A stretch of 6,742 bases of DNA from Sulfuricellaceae bacterium (lineage in GTDB: Bacteria > Pseudomonadota > Gammaproteobacteria > Burkholderiales > UBA9220): contig JAIOJO010000479.1 of assembly GCA_019911985.1 (NCBI GenBank), forward strand, positions 1-6,742. The letters are read 5' to 3'. The position numbers were made by a program, and so were the translations under genes. Under the pieces are notes generated by a model. The model was not told the DNA's origin. It was given only the letters and a program-made list of their open reading frames with translations, and made no database searches. This document shows, piece after piece, positions 1 through 5,401 of the stretch (positions are counted from its first letter, which is position 1; every line of letters starts with the position of its first letter).

Positions 1-467
1 ACGGCCGGCGCTACGAAGGCTTGCCTGGCAGCGCCGAGTTCCGAATTGTGGAGTTTGCGCGCTATGCGGTTCGGATCGAGCCATACGAAGCGAAGCAAGG
101 GGCGGTTTCATCGAAATCCCTGCCGACCTTGGCCTTGATCCAGCAACATACGCCGGTTTATCTCGGGGAGTTGCTATGGCGGCTAGGTTTGCCTGTGAGC
201 GCATTTATACTGGCTTTGCTGGCGATTCCCTTGAGCTTTGTGAACCCGCGTGCGGGCCGGTCGATGAATTTGATTTTTGCTGTGTTGATTTACATGGTGT
301 ATAGCAACCTGATCAGCATTGTTCAGGCATGGGTAGTTCAGGGAAAAATTTCGTTCGTCACCGGGATCTGGTCGGTGCATTTGTTCATGGTGGCGGTATT
401 GTTGGTGTTGTTTTATCGCCGCTTGTCTTTGCGCCGGCCCGTTGGAAAGCGGCTGGGTTTGTCGTGA
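1..467 (+). CDS. lptF: LPS export ABC transporter permease LptF, 3' part only
   Basis: LptF pairs with LptG as the transmembrane half of LptB2FG, which pulls lipopolysaccharide out of the inner membrane and feeds it to LptC and the periplasmic bridge. The reading frame is open from the window edge (first full codon at 3) to the TGA at 465-467. The visible part is therefore about the last 154 residues of a protein usually near 360-370. It begins in the end of the periplasmic beta-jellyroll (GRRYEGLPGSAEFRIVEF) and continues into the three C-terminal membrane helices. The segment NPRAGRSMNLIFAVLIYMVY is characteristic of the LptF C-terminal half, and the protein ends in a basic tail (YRRLSLRRPVGKRLGLS). 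The ATG at 21 is internal and should not be taken as the start. lptG follows on the same strand, the normal partner arrangement. Identification as LptF rather than LptG rests on gene order and this C-terminal motif. Confidence 0.93.
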   Translation, partial: GRRYEGLPGSAEFRIVEFARYAVRIEPYEAKQGAVSSKSLPTLALIQQHTPVYLGELLWRLGLPVSAFILALLAIPLSFVNPRAGRSMNLIFAVLIYMVYSNLISIVQAWVVQGKISFVTGIWSVHLFMVAVLLVLFYRRLSLRRPVGKRLGLS

Positions 468-572
468 TCGCGACGGCAGGATATGGTGGAATTTTGACTT
501 TCTTGTCCTACGCATGGGCTAGCGCTCATGTCGGCCTTCGGGCGGCGCGCCTTTTCTACTGAAAAATAATTC
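468..572 (+). other. lptF-lptG intergenic spacer
   Basis: These 105 nt between the lptF stop and the lptG ATG contain no convincing gene. A TTGACT hexamer at 494-499 resembles a -35 box, but the sequence 16-18 nt downstream (GGCTAG and shifted versions) is a poor -10. A GC-rich stretch with the palindrome GGCGCGCC (544-551) is followed by TTTT; its stem is too short to call a terminator. Overlapping short reading frames here continue out of lptF in another frame and look like shadows. Confidence 0.4.
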
Positions 573-1646
573 ATGCAAGTTCTTAAACGCTATCTAGCCC
601 GTGAAGTTCTAGGCGCCATTCTGCTGGTTCTAGCCGCCTTGCTCATGTTATTTGCTTTTTTTGATTTGATTCGCGAGGTGGGAGATTTGGGCCGCGGGGG
701 GTATACCTTGCCCAAAGTCCTGGGCTTCGTGCTGCTTTCGATGCCGGGGCATGTCTATGAATTGTTGCCCATAGCTGCATTGATCGGCACGCTGTTCGCC
801 TTGTCGCAGTTGGTGGCTAATTCAGAGTTTACGGTGATGCGAACATCGGGAGTATCGGTCGGGCGGATTGCTTTAATCTTGGCGCAAACTGGCCTGGTCT
901 TAGTGAGCGTTACTTTGCTGGTTGGAGAGCTGGTGGCGCCGGCAAGCGAACGTGCTGCTCAGCAATTGAAATTGACTGCAACGAGTTCACTGGCGGCACA
1001 GGAGTTCCGTTCCGGTTTATGGGTGAAAGATGGGCGCAGTTTTATTAACGTCCGCGAGATGCTGCCGGATACCACATTGCTCGATATTCGGATATACGAG
1101 TTTGACCAAAACCATCGATTACTGGCCTTAAGCGAAGCGAAACGAGGCGTCTATCTAGGCAAGCATATTTGGCGTTTGGAGGGCATCGTTCGCACACAGT
1201 TTCAAGCGGGCGGCGCCACCACTTCAGCGTTGGCCAGCGAGGAGTGGCCGTCGGTTTTGAATCCGGATTTGCTTGGCGTGTTGCTGGTGGAACCGGAGTC
1301 GATGTCTGCCTGGAACTTGTTTTCATATATTCGGCATTTGCGGGAGAACCAGCAAAAAACCGAACGCTATGAAATCGCCATGTGGGGAAAGCTGGTTTAC
1401 CCTTTCGCGGCCTGGGTGATGTTACTGTTGGCTTTGCCTTTTTCTCTGATCCATCAGCGAGGCGGCGGCGTAGGCGCCAAAATTTTTACCGGCATTATGC
1501 TAGGGCTCGTTTTCCACCTGTTTAACCGGATATTTGCACACCTTGGCTTTCTCGAAGAATGGCCCGCGCTATTTAGCGCCGTGGCCCCGACATTGCTGTT
1601 CTTGACGGTGGCGGGCGGCTTGATGTGGTGGATGGAGCGACGGTAA
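573..1646 (+). CDS. lptG: LPS export ABC transporter permease LptG
   Basis: This is the second permease subunit of the LptB2FG lipopolysaccharide exporter, in the inner membrane. The 357 residues are close to the roughly 360 of E. coli LptG. The N-terminus (MQVLKRYLAREVLGAILLVL) matches the family pattern of a short amphipathic lead into helix 1 (about 12-33). Further membrane segments lie near 47-80 and 98-120. The conserved ELVAPASERAAQ (119-130) leads into the periplasmic jellyroll domain (about 130-265). Three C-terminal helices follow, near 270-293, 301-324 and 332-354, with the family-typical RGGGVGAKIFTGIMLG at 296-311. The ATG at 573 has only a poor ribosome-binding sequence (a run of A with one G), but no other start preserves helix 1. 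Unlike the abutting lptF-lptG of many bacteria, 105 nt separate the two genes here. The stop is 14 nt from the convergent RDD gene. Confidence 0.95.
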   Translation: MQVLKRYLAREVLGAILLVLAALLMLFAFFDLIREVGDLGRGGYTLPKVLGFVLLSMPGHVYELLPIAALIGTLFALSQLVANSEFTVMRTSGVSVGRIALILAQTGLVLVSVTLLVGELVAPASERAAQQLKLTATSSLAAQEFRSGLWVKDGRSFINVREMLPDTTLLDIRIYEFDQNHRLLALSEAKRGVYLGKHIWRLEGIVRTQFQAGGATTSALASEEWPSVLNPDLLGVLLVEPESMSAWNLFSYIRHLRENQQKTERYEIAMWGKLVYPFAAWVMLLLALPFSLIHQRGGGVGAKIFTGIMLGLVFHLFNRIFAHLGFLEEWPALFSAVAPTLLFLTVAGGLMWWMERR

Positions 1647-1660
1647 AAGGCGGACTTGCT

Positions 1661-2098
1661 TTATTGGCCCTCGTCGGCCAAAACCAGCTTTGATCCTGTC
1701 AGCCGGTCATGGAGAAACTGCCGGTCGCGATCAACCAAGGCCCATAGAATTCCCAGGCCGAGCAGTCCGATGCCTATCGTCGCTATCAGAAAGCGGACGA
1801 TGCCGCGTTTAAGTGAGATGGGCCTTCCATCGAGATCGAGCAACTTTATTTTCCATGTTTTCATGGGCAGGGTTTGCCCGCCGTGCAGCCAGAACCAGAG
1901 AAAATAAGCCGCGGCGACCGTTAGGATATAGATTTGGAAAAGAGGTCGAATGGCAGGGGATTGTATGGTGTGGGTAAAAACGACAAAGAGAAAGCTGGCG
2001 ATGAAAAGCACCGCCAATAGCAACAGGCCGTCGTAGCACATGCTGAGTAAGGGCCGCAGCAGGCCGGGCGCAGATGATGAATTCGATGTATTAGGCAT
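1661..2098 (-). CDS. RDD family membrane protein
   Basis: This is a small multi-pass inner-membrane protein of 145 residues with the RDD domain. R15 sits just before helix 1 and D23 inside its beginning (LLRPLLSMCYDGLLLLAVLF). Membrane segments lie at about 22-42, 52-71 and 101-121. The loop HGGQTLPMKTWKIKLLDLDG (72-91) and the C-terminal RDRQFLHDRLTGSKLV (123-138) are standard RDD signatures. The biochemical role of most RDD proteins is not established; a few have been linked to ion or solute transport, so no function is assigned here. It is the last gene of the minus-strand cluster, 32 nt after the DUF3106 gene. The ATG at 2098 has no clear Shine-Dalgarno sequence (upstream is CCCTCTCC), so its translation may depend on its neighbours. 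It converges on lptG across 14 nt. Confidence 0.9.
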   Translation of the reverse strand: MPNTSNSSSAPGLLRPLLSMCYDGLLLLAVLFIASFLFVVFTHTIQSPAIRPLFQIYILTVAAAYFLWFWLHGGQTLPMKTWKIKLLDLDGRPISLKRGIVRFLIATIGIGLLGLGILWALVDRDRQFLHDRLTGSKLVLADEGQ

Positions 2099-2130
2099 GG
2101 AGAGGGCCGCTGTGGGTATGCAAAGAAAAG

Positions 2131-2598
2131 CTATTTGCTAAGCCCTGCTGGAGCGGCGTTTATTCCTTGAGTTTCCGGGCTTGCCGGTAAAGGCGGCGGT
2201 GGCGGCGGTTGTTGGATTTTTTTGGCTTGTTCCTTGCGCCATTTGCGCTTTAGCTCGCTACGTTTTTCCGTCGGCAATCCCTTGAGTTTCTCGTATTTCT
2301 TGCGTACCAGAACCCGTTGCTCTGGTTTCAACTTGCTCCAGTCGCGGATGCGTTCTCGGATGCGTTGCTGTTGTGGCGGCGTCATGCTGGGGAAACGGAT
2401 GGCCACGGCTTGCAAACGCTTGCGCTGGATGGCGGACATGCTATCCCATTCGCCGGCAAGCGGGGCCAGCACGACTTTCTGTTCGGCGGATAGTTCGCTC
2501 CAAACGGGCCCTTTTGCAGCAGCGGGAGCTGCCGCGTAGGCGTTTCCTGCGAGCAGCAGTACGCCCAAAATTATTGTTGCGAGTATTCGTTCAGCCAT
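2131..2598 (-). CDS. DUF3106 family secreted helical-repeat protein
   Basis: This is a predicted periplasmic protein of 155 residues with unknown biochemical function. Residues 1-22 form a signal peptide (hydrophobic ILATIILGVLLLAG, then NAYA before the likely cleavage site). The mature part contains five tandem 18-residue units at 33-50, 51-68, 69-86, 87-104 and 105-122. Each unit starts with an aromatic residue (Leu in the last), has Leu or Met three positions later, and a Gln (Lys in the last) at position 8: W-SE-LSAEQ, W-DS-MSAIQ, F-PS-MTPPQ, W-SK-LKPEQ, L-KG-LPTEK. This matches my recollection of the DUF3106 family and resembles the LTxxQ style of Spy/CpxP periplasmic proteins. After a strongly basic stretch comes a Pro-rich tail with six consecutive prolines (131-136). 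The start overlaps the DUF3619 gene by 28 nt and lacks a clear Shine-Dalgarno sequence, suggesting translational coupling. The start is fixed by the signal peptide. Confidence 0.85.
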   Translation of the reverse strand: MAERILATIILGVLLLAGNAYAAAPAAAKGPVWSELSAEQKVVLAPLAGEWDSMSAIQRKRLQAVAIRFPSMTPPQQQRIRERIRDWSKLKPEQRVLVRKKYEKLKGLPTEKRSELKRKWRKEQAKKIQQPPPPPPLPASPETQGINAAPAGLSK

Positions 2599-2954
2599 GT
2601 GTCAAAATTTTTGTCGAGATACGCCTGTATAGGCAATTCACCGCCGAGCAGGCTGGCATCGATGTCGCCTATGTCCGTTGTTTGGCAGGTCGATTGATAA
2701 TACAAGGCAAAGGCCAAGCCGAGTGCCGCAAGCAGGGAGACGGATAGCCAACGGCCGGGATGGGCGCGGAAACGCCTCATTCCGCCGGAAAAAGGGCCGG
2801 CCCAAGCGAGCTGGAGAGCGTGATGGGGCTGGCGATACGCATCCATCGCCTTCCCGCGCGAGGCGGATAGGCGTTGCTGAGTAAGCGGGTCGATGGTAAC
2901 CAAGCTACGATTTAATTGGCTGATAATCTTACGGGCCATGTCGCGTTCGTTCAT
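2571..2954 (-). CDS. DUF3619 family single-pass membrane protein
   Basis: This protein of 127 residues matches the DUF3619 pattern. It has a helical, polar N-terminal domain (1-65, MNERDMARKIISQLNRSL onward), one membrane segment (about 69-86, WLSVSLLAALGLAFALYY), and a C-terminal segment with the family's most recognisable motif, DIGDIDASLL...LPIQAYLD..FDTWL (94-121). With the basic residues RRFRAHPGR just before the helix, the positive-inside rule puts the N-terminus in the cytoplasm and the last 40 residues in the periplasm. Its ATG overlaps the sigma-factor stop (ATGA, 4 nt) and is preceded by an excellent ribosome-binding site. A cytoplasmic domain plus one helix directly downstream of a sigma gene is the usual layout of membrane anti-sigma factors, so that role is a reasonable inference. 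However, there is no zinc-binding HxxxCxxC motif and no similarity I can name to RseA or other known anti-sigma proteins. Confidence 0.85.
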   Translation of the reverse strand: MNERDMARKIISQLNRSLVTIDPLTQQRLSASRGKAMDAYRQPHHALQLAWAGPFSGGMRRFRAHPGRWLSVSLLAALGLAFALYYQSTCQTTDIGDIDASLLGGELPIQAYLDKNFDTWLNEYSQQ

Positions 2955-3520
2955 AGCTCAACTCCTTCCTTTTTTAACATCACGGCCAGGGTATGCGTCG
3001 CTCGCGAACAGTGTGTTTTCACGCTTCCTTCGGAACAACCCATGATGGCCGCGGTCGTTGCTACATCCATATCTTCCCAGTAACGCAGAAGGAAGGCTTC
3101 CCGTTGACGTGCTGGAAGAGATTCTAATGCCTTTTCAATTAAACCAAGGTGTTGCGTTCCTGCCAATTGCTTGGCTGGGTCGCTAAAATAATTTGAGTCC
3201 GATTCGGCGTAAAAGTTTTCTAGGGGATCTTGATCGTCGCTGTTATCGGATCCGGATAGCAGGGTAGACAGAGGAGTTGTCCAGAAATTACGGATTTTCT
3301 GACGGCGATAGAAATCCCTGATGGCATTTTGCAGAATGCGCTGGAACAGCGGTGGCAGCTCTTCGATTGGCCGGTCGGAATATTTCTCGGCAAGGCGGAG
3401 CATGGCGTCCTGCACAATATCCAGTGCCGTTTCATCGTTGTGAACGGCAAAAACCGCTTGGCGAAAGGCACGCCGTTCTATGCTTTTGAGGAACTCGTTG
3501 AGTTCCGAATAGGAGGCCAG
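2951..3520 (-). CDS. Sigma-70 family RNA polymerase sigma factor, ECF-like, with non-canonical start
   Basis: This is a two-domain alternative sigma factor that would direct RNA polymerase to a specific promoter set. Read from the CTG at 3520 it is 189 residues. Region 2 covers roughly residues 5-80: SIERRAF, then ALDIVQDAMLRLAEKY, LPPLFQRILQNAIRDFYRRQ. A long acidic linker follows (SGSDNSDDQDPLENFYAESD). The C-terminal region 4 helix-turn-helix reads LPARQREAFLLRYWEDMDVATT...GCSEGSVKTHCSRA. The start is the problem. The conserved-looking N-terminus (LASYSELNEFLKSIERRAFRQ) continues in frame up to a TAA at 3527-3529 with no ATG, GTG or TTG between. The first ordinary start is GTG at 3415, inside region 2 (residue V of DIVQDAM), which would delete 35 residues. 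I favour CTG at 3520, 9 nt after GGAG. The alternative is an ATG at 3535 whose third codon has become TAA, making the gene disrupted. It overlaps DUF3619 by 4 nt. Confidence 0.82.
   Translation of the reverse strand: MASYSELNEFLKSIERRAFRQAVFAVHNDETALDIVQDAMLRLAEKYSDRPIEELPPLFQRILQNAIRDFYRRQKIRNFWTTPLSTLLSGSDNSDDQDPLENFYAESDSNYFSDPAKQLAGTQHLGLIEKALESLPARQREAFLLRYWEDMDVATTAAIMGCSEGSVKTHCSRATHTLAVMLKKEGVEL
2962..2970 (-). promoter_or_regulatory. Strong Shine-Dalgarno sequence of the DUF3619 gene
   Basis: On the minus strand AGGAAGGAG lies inside the end of the sigma-factor gene, 7 nt before the DUF3619 ATG at 2954. Together with the ATGA start/stop overlap it fixes this start. It also implies that the second gene is translated efficiently in its own right, unlike the third and fourth genes, which show no such site. 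Confidence 0.8.
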
Positions 3521-3535
3521 TTGAAATTACTCCAT
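3518..3535 (-). promoter_or_regulatory. Unusual translation start region of the sigma gene: ATG-GAG-TAA then CTG
   Basis: Read on the minus strand, this stretch contains ATG (3535-3533), GAG, an in-frame TAA (3529-3527), TTT, CAA and CTG (3520-3518), all in the frame of the sigma factor. The GGAG at 3533-3530 serves well as a Shine-Dalgarno sequence for CTG with a 9-nt spacer. The ATG itself has only a weak CGGA close upstream. Three readings are possible: a true CTG start; a two-codon Met-Glu mini-ORF whose termination feeds re-initiation at CTG; or a nonsense mutation or base error in the third codon of a gene that starts at the ATG. The sequence alone does not decide between them. Confidence 0.5.
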
Positions 3536-3689
3536 AATCCGTGAGTATTGAAATTTTAACAAAAAACGCACTGGATAGCTGGCCATTCTTTAAAATGAAA
3601 GCGATTGTTCGCGATGGGTAGAACTTGACCAATTGCGTGCCAAGCATTACTGTTTAACACTTTTTCAAGAATAAAATTTTCGAGATGCT
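3536..3689. promoter_or_regulatory. Divergent intergenic region between the sigma cluster and ilvIHC
   Basis: These 154 nt must hold the promoters for both directions, since the flanking genes start here on opposite strands. It is AT-rich compared with the genes. Toward ilvI, TTGACC at 3625-3630 is a good -35 match, but 17 nt on is only TACTGT (3648-3653). A TAAAAT at 3672-3677 is a better -10 by itself, but it sits too close to the ilvI start and lacks a -35. Toward the sigma gene, a TAAAAT on the minus strand near 3552-3557 is a possible -10 without a matching -35. A small inverted repeat GCGA-TTGT-TCGC lies at 3601-3612. I see no leader-peptide attenuator with runs of Ile, Val or Leu codons and no strong terminator. 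None of the promoter elements is certain. Confidence 0.5.
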
Positions 3690-5387
3690 ATGGAACTAAC
3701 GGGCGCTGAAATCGTAGTGCGCTGCCTTCAAGAAGAAGGCGTTGAGTTTTTGTTCGGATACCCCGGCGGGGCTGTTTTGAACATCTACGATGAGATATAC
3801 AAGCAAAATGTCTTCAAGCATGTGCTGGTACGCCACGAGCAAGCGGCGGTGCATGCCGCCGACGGCTATTCGCGCGCCAGCGGGCGTACTGGGGTGGCCT
3901 TGGTTACATCGGGACCCGGCGCGACCAATGCGGTTACCGGCATTGCAACGGCGTACATGGATTCGGTTCCATTGGTGGTTATTACCGGCCAAGTTTCGGT
4001 GCCGGCTATCGGACTGGATGCTTTCCAGGAGGTGGATACCGTCGGGATTACCCGCCCATGTGTCAAGCACAATTTCTTGGTGAAAGACGTCAAGGATTTG
4101 GCTGCTACCTTGAAGAAGGCGTTTTATATCGCTTCGACAGGCCGGCCAGGGCCGGTGGTGGTGGATGTCCCCAAGGATGTCACCATGCACAAGACTGAGT
4201 TTTCGTATCCTAAAGAGATCAGCTTGCGCTCCTACAATCCTGTGATTAAGGGGCATGACGGCCAGATCAAGAAAGCGGTGCAGATGATACTCGGCGCTAA
4301 GCGCCCGATGATCTATACCGGTGGCGGCGTGATTCTGAGCAACGCGGCCGAGGTACTGAATAAATTGGTTCGGCAACTGGGTTACCCTTGCACCAGCACC
4401 TTGATGGGCCTGGGGGGGTATCCGTCGCCCGATCCGCTGTTCCTCGGCATGCTGGGGATGCACGGGACTTTCGAAGCCAATATGGCGATGCAGCACTGCG
4501 ATGTGCTGGTGGCCATCGGTGCCCGCTTCGATGACCGGGTAATCGGTAATCCCGAGCATTTCTACCAAGAAGGCCGCCAGATTATACATATCGACATTGA
4601 TCCCGCCTCCATCGCCAAGCGGGTCAAGGTGGATGTGCCGATTGTCGGCGACGTCGGCGAAGTGTTGCGCGAAATGCTCAAGTTGATTCAGGCCAGCCAT
4701 GAGAAACCTGAGCCTGCGGCGCTCAAGACATGGTGGACGCAAATCGAATTGTGGCGTTCCCGCAATTGCTTGAAATACGATACCAGCAGCCTGCTAATCA
4801 AACCCCAGTACGTGGTGGAGAAGCTCTACGAGGTGACGGAAGGCAAGGCGTTTGTTACCTCCGATGTGGGCCAGCACCAAATGTGGGCGGCTCAATTTTA
4901 CCCGTTCGACCAGCCGCGTCGCTGGATCAATTCCGGTGGACTGGGCACCATGGGATTCGGCCTGCCATCGGCGATGGGCGTTCAGTTCGCTCATCCCGAC
5001 GCGGCGGTGGCTTGCATCACCGGCGAAGGCAGCATTCAGATGAATATTCAGGAATTATCCACCTGCAAGCAGTTCAATTTGCCGCTTAAAATTATTCTGC
5101 TCAACAATCGCTATCTCGGCATGGTGCGGCAATGGCAGGAATTTTTTTACGGCAACCGTTATTCCGAATCGTATATGGATGCTTTGCCGGATTTTGCCAA
5201 GCTGGCTGAAAGCTACGGGCACATCGGTATGCGTATCGATAAGCCAGGCGATGTGGAAGGCGCTTTGAAGGAGGCTTTTGCCCTGAAAGAACGGCTGGTG
5301 TTTTTGGATTTCCAGACCGACCAGTCGGAAAACGTTTACCCGATGATTCCCGGCGGTAAGGGACTCAGCGAAATGATTTTGGTGTGA
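3690..5387 (+). CDS. ilvI: Acetolactate synthase, large (catalytic) subunit
   Basis: This is the ThDP-, Mg- and FAD-dependent enzyme that condenses two pyruvates to acetolactate, or pyruvate with 2-ketobutyrate to acetohydroxybutyrate. It is the first common step to valine, leucine and isoleucine, in the cytoplasm. The 565 residues fit the family (E. coli IlvI is about 574). The catalytic glutamate is E50 in LVRHEQAAVHAADGYSRA, within the N-terminal ThDP domain (about 1-165), which also has SGPGATN (74-80). The central FAD-type domain (about 190-335) includes GARFDDRV (277-284) and IDIDPASI (301-308). The C-terminal ThDP domain (about 370-540) has GLGTMGFGLPSAMG and the cofactor motif GEGSIQMN...LNN (445-473). 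Glu replaces the usual Asp of GDGS; I recall the same in Pseudomonas-type IlvI, so activity is expected. The ATG at 3690 is preceded by GAG at 3682-3684. ilvH follows after 14 nt. The symbol ilvI is chosen over ilvB because of the paired IlvH and overall similarity. Confidence 0.96.
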   Translation: MELTGAEIVVRCLQEEGVEFLFGYPGGAVLNIYDEIYKQNVFKHVLVRHEQAAVHAADGYSRASGRTGVALVTSGPGATNAVTGIATAYMDSVPLVVITGQVSVPAIGLDAFQEVDTVGITRPCVKHNFLVKDVKDLAATLKKAFYIASTGRPGPVVVDVPKDVTMHKTEFSYPKEISLRSYNPVIKGHDGQIKKAVQMILGAKRPMIYTGGGVILSNAAEVLNKLVRQLGYPCTSTLMGLGGYPSPDPLFLGMLGMHGTFEANMAMQHCDVLVAIGARFDDRVIGNPEHFYQEGRQIIHIDIDPASIAKRVKVDVPIVGDVGEVLREMLKLIQASHEKPEPAALKTWWTQIELWRSRNCLKYDTSSLLIKPQYVVEKLYEVTEGKAFVTSDVGQHQMWAAQFYPFDQPRRWINSGGLGTMGFGLPSAMGVQFAHPDAAVACITGEGSIQMNIQELSTCKQFNLPLKIILLNNRYLGMVRQWQEFFYGNRYSESYMDALPDFAKLAESYGHIGMRIDKPGDVEGALKEAFALKERLVFLDFQTDQSENVYPMIPGGKGLSEMILV

Positions 5388-5401
5388 GGGCCGATTACTA
5401 A

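Noticed and set aside
544..555. GGCGCGCC followed by TTTT as a terminator between lptF and lptG
   Set aside because: The palindrome is only 8 bp with no room for a loop, the T run is four bases, and a terminator inside this essential gene pair would be unexpected.
329..562. A 77-codon plus-strand frame spanning the end of lptF and the spacer before lptG
   Set aside because: Most of it overlaps lptF in another frame; it lacks a ribosome-binding site and any recognisable domain.
3220..3471. An 83-codon minus-strand frame overlapping the sigma gene, considered as evidence of a frameshifted sigma start
   Set aside because: The true sigma frame stays open and family-like upstream to about 3520, so no frameshift is needed; this frame is a shadow.
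3595..3621. Possible leader peptide before ilvI, an 8-codon frame reading MKAIVRDG
   Set aside because: It has only one Ile and one Val codon, no ribosome-binding site, and no terminator/antiterminator hairpins follow it, so it does not support attenuation.
3432..3647. A 71-codon minus-strand frame covering the divergent region and the sigma N-terminus
   Set aside because: It is out of frame with the sigma factor and its product has no coherent features; the sigma frame over the same bases gives a family-like N-terminus.
3632..3647. A possible LysR-type operator (ATTGC ... GCATT) upstream of ilvI
   Set aside because: The dyad is imperfect and short, and no lysR-type gene is adjacent; chance similarity is likely.
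3696..4742. A 348-codon open frame on the minus strand opposite ilvI
   Set aside because: It is a codon-bias shadow of ilvI, whose motifs on the plus strand are clear; the antisense product is His/Arg-rich with no family resemblance.
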